Source of the DNA: Xylocopa sonorina
Lineage: Eukaryota > Arthropoda > Insecta > Hymenoptera > Apidae
DNA: 64,000 bases
NCBI RefSeq assembly: GCF_050948175.1
Contig: NC_135201.1
Location: forward strand, 6,076,001 to 6,140,000
Reading direction: 5' to 3'
Part shown: positions 25,545 to 38,300 of the stretch, in pieces
Position numbering within the stretch: the first letter of the stretch is position 1
Layout: each line of letters starts with the position of its first letter
Notes under the pieces: model-generated
What the model saw: only the letters and a program-made list of their open reading frames with translations
What the model was told of the DNA's origin: nothing
The model's database searches: none
Made by a program: the position numbers and the translations under genes

Positions 25545-25753
25545 TTAACCCATTCGCTGCCAAGCCCAGATTATATGAAACTATTTCCATTGCCATTTAT
25601 ATTTGGAGTGGTATTGTTTATCAAAGTTCTGTAAATATACTGTAAAGCCAGTATATTATAATATATTGAAAGTAGGACGAGTATACTCGTCTTGACAATG
25701 CCTAACACCCTGCCAAAGACGAGTATACTCGTCCTTGGCAGCGAATGGGTTAA
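25545..25753. mobile_element. piggyBac-type MITE with TTAA target sites
   Basis: TTAA occurs at 25545-25548 and 25750-25753. Between them a 201-bp element has perfect terminal inverted repeats, CCCATTCGCTGCCAAG at the left and its complement at the right. The TTAA duplication and the CCC start are hallmarks of piggyBac-family insertions. There is no transposase, so it is non-autonomous. Inside the right half the 16-base palindrome GACGAGTATACTCGTC appears twice (about 25677 and 25714). Perfect TIRs suggest a fairly recent insertion. Confidence 0.9.
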
Positions 25754-26683
25754 AAAGTATATAAAAGAGAGCAACAATACGAATAACAAAGAACACAAGA
25801 TACTGTGAGTCAATAGTTAAATAAAAACGCAGTCAAAAATGTGCGAGATCTCCGAGGGGTCTCTACTCGATATTCAGATTATAGCCAACATGTTAGACAT
25901 CCTCGACACGTGTAAATCCCAAAGCTTTCTGACTTCAAAGTTTCGCTTCGACAAACCAGTACGCTACACCACGCATTCTTCATGCAACAAAAATGTTATA
26001 GCGTTCAATTAATATGGTTACTACGTATATGCTTTTATAACACAGAAGTGAAAGTCCAGCACGTCTGTGTTCGAACAGCACCGGTTTAGCAAATCCAGCT
26101 TCTACTAACGGATCTGAGATATGTCTTAAATTTAAAAAAAAAGAAAAAAAAATAAGAAGAGAGAAGAATGAACGACGTCTACGAAAATACTCCTAAATCG
26201 CGCTGCGAAACAAATACGGATGCCTCAAAATATAGCACAGCCTTTCTTTTCAGACAACGAACGAAGATACCAACAAGTTATTCGATTCTCTTTGATTATC
26301 TAAAAATATGATTTTCTGTATCGTGTATCCGTTACTCTTATCTATACATCCTCCCTATTTTATAGTGCCTCCGTAATCGATTGAAATGTACAGGAAAGAT
26401 CCTGAGTATCGATATAAATTTTCCTTTATGGTATTTCATCCAAGAACAAGCAATTTCTTTGTCTATTTAATTGTTACGATAGAGTAGAAATATTAAGGCG
26501 CGACTATAATCGTAGTCGGTAATGTAAAAATTTATCCTATTAAAAAGTTTGCGATAATTTTAAAGTGTAAAATGTACATCGTGTAAAAATCTATATCTCC
26601 AAACAGGTCTTGGTATGATTTCCGTTATTTAAAATTAAATAAGAAAGAAAATAGCTATGTACAACGGTGCATATGCATATACC
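25754..26683. other. Non-coding, 3' side of SCAP
   Basis: AT-rich sequence that should include the SCAP 3' UTR. No canonical AATAAA on the minus strand was found close to the stop. No other gene is recognised. Confidence 0.5.
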
Positions 26684-29600
26684 TTAGTCTAACTTGTCAG
26701 AGACTAACGGGAATCTGACTATTCGTAACTGCCGACCAAAGTCGCACACTACGCTATCCCTTAATGCTAACATTTGTTTTACAAAAATACAACTGTCCTT
26801 GTGACCCAATCTTACTTCTCGCACTGGTTCCCCCGTCCTGACATCCCACACTACTAGTGATCCCTGAAATAACACAATTCGCTAATATTCATTGTTTCAT
26901 CTTCGTAAATATATTTGACGATCCACGTGATATCTATACAGCAACAGCTACCAAACATGCCAGGCCAGGATAATCACGGGTAACCGGGAAAACTTCCTAT
27001 TTAATTGAAAACAAGATAAAAGTTGTTCACCGACCTGATTGCTGGTTATGAGTAGATGATGCGTTAGCATGACCAACTGCAAACTATACGCTGATCTGTG
27101 TGCTGGAAGAGCGTGTAGTAAATGTCCCTGGAACCGTTCCCAGACACACAATCTCTCGTCAGTACCGATGCTTATCACATATGACACGGAACATGTAATG
27201 GCCGCTACAGCACCATCGTGTGCTTGTATGCTATACATGCAGGTTCCTGTGGCAAACCAGAACGTAAAAATTATACATAAATTCGTGTCTAATATTTATT
27301 AATTTGTAGTAAGATAAATACCAGTCAAGAGGTCCCAAACACATAGGAGGCCATCTTGGGATCCACTACCGGACGTCATAGGGCTCATTCTATCGATGAA
27401 CAAGCAAGATATTGGACCACAGTGACCATGGAGGGTGTACAATGGCAATTGATCCTCCAGCCTGAAATTAGATGCAATTTTGTGTTAGAGCAAAAAAGAT
27501 GTTTACTGAATTACTATCACGAACTGAGACAATGTACCTGTACACTTTAAGGGTGTGATCCTGGCTACCAGTTAACACTCGTCCACCCTCGCTATCGAGT
27601 ACGGTTATTGCTTGCTGATGCGCTTTGTGTGAACTAATTTTCATGCAACGAAGATCTTCTTCAGACTGCATGATATTATTTACATCCATAGGCGAGCCAG
27701 CACTTCCTGTCCTAACATGAGCTAATAAAAGAAGATGCTGATACTTATAAATGTACATTCAAATGATAATGACAGTGTACTTATGAACAAACATACTTCT
27801 TCTATAGGAAGTGAAGCCCCAATCAATTTGCTGACCTTCACTATAACTCTCTAGCTGTAGAAAGTCAATAGAGCCGTTTAACTTAGCTGCTATCACTCTA
27901 CTGCCCACAAATTTCACTGCAGATATTCCAAGCCCCGATCCATCATCAAAGAAACACTAAAATATTTAATATATTTTTTTCAGGATATTAACAGGTCAAA
28001 CGCTGACATATCTCCCAAACTTTCTCCACGGATCATGGCGATCATTATTACCGACGTCCCTCTTCCACAAAGTTTTCATACATAATGATTGATCACTTGG
28101 ATCATAACTTAAGGATAAATGTACGATATCCGTGAAATCGCTGTGGTCACATTATCACGTAAAATGTATTAATAAAACTTTGTGGGGATCTTGGTAAGAA
28201 TACATGCTGAATTGAAATTGGACTGTTAATCACAGTGATCATTTTGTGATCTATGCAGTTGATATCACAATGGTTATAGTGATCGCCATACCGTTTTGTT
28301 AATTACATTAATATTACAATCTTCTATTAATCACCTTAAATTTACCCGTAGTACCTTCCCAAAATTCTAGATTCCCATTTGCACAGCCTACGACTATCAA
28401 GTTCTCCTGATAATCCATGCACCAAATGGGAGAAATTGCGTATGTGATTTGCATAGTTTTAGTATCTGCATTTAACAAGGATACATCCAGCAAACTTGGT
28501 GAATTTACTTTTCTACTATAAATGCACAGTTGTTCTGAGCTCTCCGATTTCTGCAGCTCATCTACTGATTTGTTATGTTCCTCGAGCATATGTTTGTATT
28601 GAACACCAAAGTCAAAACCTTGATCGAAGCTTTGCTGTGCTGACGATTGTTTCCTGGAGATTGCTTTCATGGAAGAGAACTTGACATTTATTGCTGATTT
28701 CAGATCGGGAAGATCGTAAGCATTGTCCAAACTTCTACGCGCCTTTTTTCTCTTCTCCGAACCGAATTCGTTGATCTGATAGTCATAATCCAATGTATTA
28801 CCCACTGAGAATCTTTTGCTGTCATTATTCTGTCCCTTGTACATATTATGCAATCCAGGAGAAGATTTTTTGTAGAGGGCAGCTGAATACAATCCAAACG
28901 AATTGGTGTTTTCCATTTCCTCCCTTGAGGGTGGTGACCCGCTTTCATAATCTGACATTAACTCATCCACATCAGGTGTCATGTAATTCAAAACCTTCTG
29001 GTGACTGTTGAAAAATTGTTTCCTGTCTATGTGAATTAATTGTTCACCAGATGTTGCATCCCACACCTTGATATGGCCAGCCAAACACGTGCTAGCTATA
29101 GTGTTGCTATCTGTAGCAATACACTCTACTTCCTGAGTGTGTCCCTCGAGAACTAATGGCAGGGCCTCTAAAACTAATTGCGTTGCTGAATCATGCGTTC
29201 TTTCAGGCTGATACCAGCTAGCCCGCCACTCAGCATAGTTCCTCGAACAAATGCATTTGTATAGAACAACCATGGTATAAGCAACAACAATGACACTAAT
29301 GAGACAAAGCACAGCGGCTAGGAATATTTCCATTGGACTCGAGGGAATGAAAGGGGCATCTGTGTTAAATCCTCGACTTTCAGATCTAGTTGGTAGTTCC
29401 ATATCTGTAATAAATTTCATATTTCCTTTTTGCAAAGCAATTTTGTCCAGTTGATTAAATTATTAATTTTCAAAGTTCATTCAATTATTCTTTTACCTGA
29501 AAAATCTAATGGATCGAGAGCAGCGGTTGCAAGACTTCGCCACTGAAAGTGTTGCACATCATTTGGATTACTAATTTGTTTGGCTAACTGCGGACTGACA

Positions 29601-32303
29601 GCATGGGCAAATCTCATGGTGGGTAATATAGTTATATGTCCACCAGCAGCAGAGATGTTGTACATCGAAAGAATCGAAGACCAGTGATAGAGTGACAAAC
29701 GATTCCAAGGTGGAAAGTCCACTGGTTTCAATTTATTTAATTCTTCGGTAATATTATTTGCTACATCAACCTAATATACAATAAAATGAGATAAATAATA
29801 ATTAATATTCTGTACAAGAAGCGCTTAATATATTTTTTGTAATTTACCTCTTTATTCAAATGGTCTGGAACAATAGTGGCAGAAAGCATTGATACAGGCT
29901 TCATGGTATTCAATTCGACATAACTATTCAAAGATTGAGTTCTATCTACCGTGTATCCCTCAATATCTGATTCTAACTTCAGTGTTTCGCTCAAGTGTAT
30001 GAGATGCTCAACGATTCCAGAATTGTAAATAATCATGCTTATCCAAACGACCATCCATACCATAAAGGCACGTTGAAATATTCGTGTCCTAGCCCAGAAA
30101 TGCACCAGACGCAATCGTTTTGGGATTTTGCCCAATGTATGAGTGTTTTGTGTATTTGGAGCTATGACATTCGTTGGACCATTGGATAAGCCATTCAACC
30201 TTGGATGAGACTTTGACCGGAAAATATTTGGCTTTCTATTTGTTATCGTCGTTGTGAATTGCTGTTTACGTGTAGTTGAGATGTTTGGGAAGTGAAGTTT
30301 GGATGTTTCACTAGACAACTCTGACCGTTTGATGTCTATTGCAAGAATCGTTGAGAAGAATACCATTTGAAGGAAAAAGTCGTTGACCAATCCCACAATG
30401 GCAAATATACAAAATTCTTGTATGGCCGGTACAAAAGTGAACAACCCAATTGTTAGAATTGTTACTTCTGTAAGTAAATTTTTGGTAATAGACCAACCCT
30501 CCTTGGACAAGGCTTGAGCGACACGTATCTTAACATCCAATTGGGCAGGTGTGCTCACTACACTTTTGGTTAACACCAACACATTTTCCAACCCTACGAT
30601 AATCACCAGATATGGGAACACTTCTTTGCCACTTAGACTTAACGTTAAGCCAAAAAAAAAGCATACTCCCACAGTCATTGAGAGCGAGCCTACTACTGTC
30701 ACAGTTGCACTAAATGCTATCCCAATCTTTGATTTCATTAACTCTATCTTTCGTACAGAGAAGTATATATAGAAGAACAAAGCAAAGAATGTCATCATCA
30801 ATGGGAAAAAATCACTGTAGTTGAATTCACCAGGATAAAAAATATGTAACGTCTCATTCATGGGTACGTAAGCAGCATTCTCATTTTCTGGTTGATGAAG
30901 ATGATAATAACTTTTCAATCTACTCTGTAACCCTTTTATAAATCTGAAAAGTAATCCAATAAAATAATATGATCTGTATAAAATTCATCTAGATGCTGAG
31001 TAATTAACTACTCACTCAGGATCATATTCTTTGAGATAAATAGTTACTGCGTATTGTAAAATTCTTTGTCTAAGTCGAATTGGGTACCGTTTTATTCCAG
31101 TTTCCTTAAGATTCATCCCAAACATTATCTCTGCTAAACTAATCTTACCCTTTTGCAGATTCTATAACACATAGTAACCTAATTGTAACGGAACATGGTT
31201 TGAACAATTTATTAGATTGTAGCACATGAAATATCTGTTTTCTGTAGCATTGAATACGGATAGGAAAGTTAAAATTAAATCCATACCATAAATGGGACAT
31301 CATTTAATGTTTCAATTTATACAACTTCAATGCCATTTGTAAAATGTAAAAACGAACAATTTTTTAACATTATCTGCACATATATATATTTCTAGGTAAT
31401 AATGACATGCAACTTTTTCACTGTGTAATGTAGGCAAATAATATATGTTTAATTACAATACACTAAAAGGACAGCAAATATTCAAACGAACATCTCATAT
31501 GTTACAACCTAATATTATTTCTGAATTACGCTTAATCTATTATTTGTTTAGCATTCATACCTGATATGAATATATGGTATTTATAAGATTTGTATCTTGT
31601 GAATATAATTCAATGCTTCTTTGCCATAGGTTTGCAGGTGAAAGTACAAGACAGTTATACTCCGGCAGAACCTCTGACTTTTTGCCGCTTCTTTTTTTCA
31701 CTGCCTCTACATGCAAGCACACTTGATCAAGTGTTTTTAATCTAAAAGATACAATGTCAGAATGAAAATCTATTAAGTAAATAGTTTTTATAAACTTCTT
31801 TTTGTCACACTAACAAACTTAAGTGCAAACTAGAGCAAACACCCCTTTGGTTATAAGACACTTACGTTTTTGGATGCTGATAATTTTGTATGATCTCTAA
31901 AAGATTAAAAACTTCGTATAACGGACCCCTGAATGCGTCCATCAGTGTTAAATCCTCTGTCCATGGAATAACTCCGACCCTTAATACCACTTGTTGAACA
32001 TAAAATGCGTAGCTCTCCGTGTTATTTTCAGGTACAATAGTATGATTGACTACAGTTGTTGGCGCATTGCCAGGCATTGGCAAATTGACCAAAGGGTAGC
32101 TAAACGAATAATTAATAACTGTTATATTACCTGTCGGTTACATTATCTATTAAGTTACCAACAAAAACTGGAAAATGTATTACTAACCAACATAGCAAAG
32201 CGATCGATATTGCCAACGAAATGGCTGTAACAGGATGAGACGAGCAAAATAGGCCATGGGCGTAGAACAGCCCAGCCACCCTGTCTGGTAAGCAACGAAA
32301 CAT
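26684..32303 (-). CDS. SCAP: SCAP, SREBP cleavage-activating protein, twelve exons, complete
   Basis: Exons: 32303-32188, 32099-31866, 31741-31561, 31161-31016, 30943-29848, 29770-29497, 29404-28335, 27956-27797, 27721-27538, 27461-27322, 27246-27035 and 26863-26684. They sum to 3993 nt, 1330 aa, with all phases consistent. SCAP is an ER membrane protein that binds sterol-regulatory SREBP and escorts it in COPII vesicles to the Golgi for cleavage. TM1 lies at about residues 25-45. The sterol-sensing domain spans about 275-430, with YIYFS at 284-288, FPYLVIIVGLENVLVLTKS at 335-353 and VGLVNDFFLQM at 409-419; Asp414 matches the Asp whose mutation makes mammalian SCAP sterol-resistant. A final TM lies at about 707-733. 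WD40 repeats follow, split by a charged insert of about 190 residues, and the protein ends at SDKLD like other SCAPs. Length is slightly above the roughly 1280 aa of human and fly SCAP. Two donors are weak (GTGATT after exon 7, GTCGGT after exon 11). Confidence 0.97.
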
Positions 32304-35300
32304 TGCACCTTAAGGCTGACTCACTAACATGTCTTATATATTATATGTTGTTCGACCTGGGAACCTTTGTAAAAAAGAAAAGAGATCCGCATAAGATGAT
32401 ACAGACATTGGTGCAAATATAGCATGTATTTGTTATGTTAACAACGACACAGGAAAAAGTAAAGACGTCTATAATTGAATGGCAAATAAAAAAATGTTAC
32501 TTCTTAGAAAAACACCAAAAATCTAAGTAATAATAATACAAGTTACAATAAGAAAATTAATGTTGTACAGTAGCAGTACTACCAGTATCGAAATATTCTT
32601 TCCCACTAAGTTGTTGAATTTCTAATTATTAATACGACACCCGTGTTTTATACGTATCTACTCAGATACTAGTATAATGAAAATATTTACATGCAACGAT
32701 TATGGAGTAGAAAAAGAACACGTCCACGTGTTTTTCTCGTGTTATCAATGGTATTACGCAATGTCCACATTAATTCAACATATTTGCTAGAACACTGTGA
32801 GAGGGTCAGGTTGCAACGAGGAAATACGATTTCGTTCGCTGTGAATTTATGACGCAATAGCGAATAAACGAAAAGGAAAACGTAACTCGCCGGATAAGTA
32901 TGACGAGAATATACGTCGACAAATCGCAGATAGCATTACTTACAGATGAACACGGTACTAATTATATCATTTCTCTCGAGGCCAGGCTTCTTCTCGCTTT
33001 ACATCGCGTACTTCACAAACAAGCAGCACACAGCAACAAGTGCAACGATCCCCTTCGACGACACACGGTCACTGTTAAACAGACATCGTCACGATTCGTT
33101 TAGCACTGTTACCATGGAATAATACCTCGTGGAAGAATTGCGCACTTGTCAAAATCACTCTCCCGCGGAATAAACAGCGTACGCGATCGGCGTTAATTCC
33201 GTTCGAGAAGGAAATGCGACGCACCAGGAAGCAACGGGAGACACGGTGGTTGGCGAAACAGATAAGAGCGCGCGCGTCTTTCAGGTTAGGTTCGATCGTT
33301 CCTCTTGAATTCGCATTTACGTGCGTAGATAATACAGGGATTAATGTCGTGACACGACGTGAAATGGCACCGATCACTCACACGTGTTCCGTAATGCGCG
33401 TCATTCCACGGTTAAATGAGCACGGAGGCGAGGCACGAGCGACGACGGTCGTGAAGCGACTCGCGAATCAACCCAAACGACCGGCGTGAATTCTTCGAGT
33501 GCACTGGCCGATTTCAATTTAACTTGCGCGACGCTTTGCAAGGGAGCTAATTTATTTTTAAACGGTTCGAGCCAAGCCTCCGTTTCCCGACCAATCGCAG
33601 GTGCATTTAACGTTATGCAGCCACTCGACCACTCTCGCGGTATTGCCACGCACGTGCTGAAAAATGTTATAATTCCATGAACGGAAACGGGACCGGCTAC
33701 GTTTTCCGATTCAACGAACGTTCGCATTCGTTTTGTGAGTCATACATACGCACGTCGCTTACTATTTTATCTGTACTATTATATCTTCGTTTGTATATTC
33801 TTCAAAACAAACAATTCTGAAAAACATCAATATATATGTACATATTTCTTATTCCAAGAATTTCGATTCATAGATTAGATATAGTAGCGAGATCATATCT
33901 AATTCGATGTCTGAAAGGATTCGATGAGAATTATAATATAATACTCGTGAACGTAACTAAATATAAACGATAAACACTTTATGGTAAAGGTGAATAGACT
34001 CTGTAAGTATATACACGAATTAAGTCGACGTAATAGATTTTATGAAATGTACTTACAGATCGTTAAAACACGAGTGAAATTTACATCCTTTACGTTTCTT
34101 ACCATGCTTGTTATTTCTTATAGCGAATAAATTGGAACTTGTTGTCAAATTGATAATGATACATTTAAAAATGATTTATATCTCACATCGTCAATGTATT
34201 TTATAAACATGACGATATTATGTATTTTGTATTTGAATTCTAGTTTGAAAGGAGAAAGCCGAGGGCGCCAGTGTCTTCAGTTAGATTCAATCGCGTCGCG
34301 TTGAAAAGTGCTAACTCCAGCTTTAATTGAAAAAAACTGTGCGAAATAAGTAATATTTATGACATGTGTATTATGAATATAAATATTCACTCGGTGAAAG
34401 GTTAGTAATTATATCGCAAAATGTTATTTGCTTTCAAAAAGTAGCGATAACTTCCTTCTTTTGAATGTTTGTCAGTTTGCATAGATCCAACCTCATACTG
34501 TAACGTTAAATTTTAATTAGATTCTTTATATTTAAATTTTATATCTACTTCTTTTGTAGATCTGATGTAACCACGCAGACAATCTGATGCACGGATATGC
34601 AACAATATGTAATCAATAGAAACAGGACGAGAAATCGGTGAGTTTAATTAAATTCTATACGCGCTTTGTTAAACGAAACACGTACTCGTATTGAGAGTAC
34701 TGCAGTACTGCAATAATTCGAAGAAAGTATGAACGTATAAATAAATTTTCATATCATTTTTTTGCTATAATTGTTGTCAAGTAAAAAATGGCTGCCGCAT
34801 AAGTGTCATTTTACCCGCCAATTTATAAATAATCTTATTCCTCGCACTAAAATATCCAAAATCATATCCGTTCTGATCTTTCGCCACGAATAATTTATGA
34901 ATCTCTGCAGAAATTAATTTACATAATCAACCCATATCTTGGACTTCTAATTACACAATTATTGGTTGGTTTTTATATATACTGACCTCTTATTACATAA
35001 CATAATACAAACATCAATTGTACTGTTAATTTGGAAACTAAATGTATACATTTATGCGAGCACGGTAAAAAATATTGATCTAAAGGAGTAATTTATAAAA
35101 TGGGACTTGATTTCAAAATTGAATCTTCAATTTGATTTTTTTATATCCATATTTGAACTTAAACTTACCATAATTCGAATCCATAAACATGGTTTGGTAT
35201 TTAATAATCTCCAAAAAATGTCGATAGAGTAGATCACGTTTTTATCTACGAACCAAAGTTCTCCGAACGTGTCCCAAAAATTATCAAATTCTGCTGTAGG

Positions 35301-38300
35301 AAATGTGGTCATATTTAACGTAGTTCGTAGTGATTTTCAATTCGAACGATGAATAAACTGGATCAAGCCGTATAGAATGTTCTAGATACATGATCCTTTA
35401 AGTCGACATCCAATCCAGAATAAAGAAACCGATCCTGACCACAAATCCTCATAAAATTCTTCTGCAATCATGCAAACTTCTAGAGTTATTACGTTCGCGA
35501 GAAGATCCCATCGTTTCGTTTTGTTTTTTTCATTTGATTGACGCAGCAGTTGAAAAAGTGTGGAAACATGTAATGTTAAGAGATATCGCTTTCAAATTTT
35601 GCCAATTAATAAATAAGATTATCGAGTTAAGAATCTTGGGAAGATAAAAGTGTGCAAGAATTTGTTGCGAAAACAACCCAATGCTATTCCATGGTTCTGA
35701 CCATGACAAGATGACCCCTAATGCTCGTGAGTTCCCATCGTACGTGTATGTGCGACAAATTCGAGTTCTCCTCCTTTTTTATTGCAATGGAAAAATTCTG
35801 ATTGTCAAAGGTCTCATGGGAACCGCGAGTAATCGAGGGAACCTTCAAGTGTTAAGGTTATCTGTCGCTTCTCGCGAACGTCAGATATGAAATTTCGTGT
35901 CACGTGTGTGCTTCATGACTCGAGGTTCGTGCTCTTCAGCGAGTATTTTTGAAATTTCAGTAATTCCCTTCTGGCCAATAAAGCTCTATGGTTACAGCTG
36001 GTTTCTGGATTATTCCACTCCGTGTGCTCTTACCGCGTTATCGAATTTTAATGCGAATAAATACGAACGATAGAGAATTCGGAAATAGATTTAGAGCATC
36101 GTACTGTATTGTATAGTATTTCTTTTACGCATGACCTTTTGCACAAGGTTTTACGCCTTGCGTTCTTAAAAAGTTATCTTTTACGTCAGGTTATGCATAA
36201 TGCAGTTACACATGGACATTAAATCGTTACGTTTCACTGCGATATGAAGCTTCATGTAAATTTGAAGCTCATGACTTTTGTTACTTTCAGTTCTTTTGTA
36301 ATTCCGCGAGTTTGACGTTTAAGAATGGCGTAATCCAACCACTTCTCACATTTCCATCTTGAATGCTTCGTACACAAAGTCAATTGTGAAAATAGTGAAT
36401 ATTTATCGACCACTGAGAAGAAGTTTCACTATTCTACCCAATCGAGGCACCTTCGCGAACACCTCCGCAGAACAGCCTGGGCCACCAATCCCCGGTCACC
36501 AAATTGGTTACCATTCCGTCCCAAACTCGGAAAACACTTATTTCAACTTCTCGAAACTACAATAACATCAATCTCCCGGTCGTGTTCTCACCCAAGGAGG
36601 AACGGAAGGCCCCGTGTCGTCGATGGAACCGTCCAGCTCCCTCGAGAACGCGTGCAAACACATCTGCGCGATTCGTCCAGGCTCAAATCCGATCCGCGAT
36701 GTCTTCACGAGCAACATTTTTGGCCTTCGGTATTCGCGTTGACGTATTTTTACAATTTACGCTGAATATTTATGACGAACTGCGGACTTAATTATTCAAA
36801 TTGCGCAGATGGAAGAACGACTTGTTACGTACTATTTGCTTTCTATGTAGAATGATTTATTGAAAGAGAATGAAAGAAGAATGTCAGCGATCTTTACGGC
36901 CATCGTTTACCTGATGCATTCATGATTGACTTAACCAACTTCCATTTTTCAATTCGACTGACCTATTGGACTCCACTATTTTGTCAGATAACACGCGATG
37001 TTTCCGCGAAACAGTTTGAACGTTGCCTTGAGATGTTTTTCAAGTAAATGTTCACGCGCACATACTCGAGATGGAATGGTATCAAGTTCAGGATTAACTT
37101 CTTTTCGTCTAGGATTTCTTTTCAGATTAAGATCTCGAGCGGCGCTAGCGCGAGGCTTATTACCTAAGATTTTCTCAATTACCTTCCGCTATTGGGCTGG
37201 TGATCATCCTGTAAGTGATGTCCAATATTGACTCGGCAAATTATAATGCATTGGAGTATGTTCCCGTCATTGAATTTTAATATACCCGACGTTCTGTTGG
37301 TCGGATATAAAATATTTGTGTTAACTGCTATTTACATAATTCATTTTCGTTGAAGGCGGGGCTAATTATGAGAATACGATAAGCAACGTTTCGCTTGTGT
37401 ATGTCCGTCGATGTAATATTCCAATTAAGCAAAAAACGAAACTGTGTGCGTCACGAGTGGGTCGAAAGGCATGTATTAAGAGAGCATATTTTAAGCGACT
37501 GGTAAAGCATTTTGATGCTTGTTCTACGTACGAAATCACGTTTAGCCGAAAGTCACTCTATCTAATCAGAGGCGATGCGAAACTCTCGGACGTGCACTAT
37601 AGTCGAGTCCATTCAACGGAGACTGGAGCATGTTTTCGTCGTCCCGGGCGTTTGAAGCCGGATTAACTTCGTATTGTTAGACGGCGCACACCGCGAGGAT
37701 CCCATTATCCCGCTGATTGACGTATCTAATTGCATCAATTGCGCGACAAACGAAAATTAGGCTGCTGTGAAATGGCCAGTGCCGCGATGGGATCCACCGT
37801 CAGCGCGAATACGCGCACGCTACGGAAATGCGCGTCTGAAACGTCTCTTTTTGGGCAATTTGCGGGACGAATGAGAGACTGCTGGCCCGCATAATGGTTC
37901 AATGGTCAAGTTATGCTAAATAACCTATAGTAGCATCGTTGATCGCTGAACATGCTCGTTTGCACTTAACGAGGGTCGAACACAATAGGTCGAACACGCC
38001 ACTAGACCGCTCTACAATTCAAAACAGTCTATTATATTTCACACAAATATTTCATACATTGTTGGAGAAATATATGGTAATACTCTTTGACTGTAAAACA
38101 CCAAAGTGATAAATATCATATGAATCATATGGATAATTGTGTGAACATGATCAATTAGATGATTCATGCAAAGGTTCCTCAGCATTAGATTAATCAGAGA
38201 ATCGTAAAGCTTCATTATTCGCATATGCAGAACGTGAGCGAGTTTCCTCTAATTACTTTCCTCGTTAATTTATTATTTGCCCTTCTTGCTACTAGAAAAA

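Noticed and set aside
25571..25813. Minus-strand hydrophobic frame of 80 codons across the MITE
   Set aside because: It spans the element boundary and TTAA site, so it arose by the insertion and is not a gene.
32900..33103. Plus-strand frame of 67 codons divergent from SCAP
   Set aside because: No domain or signal peptide is seen, and no donor site giving a sensible continuation was found. It is probably SCAP promoter or leader sequence.
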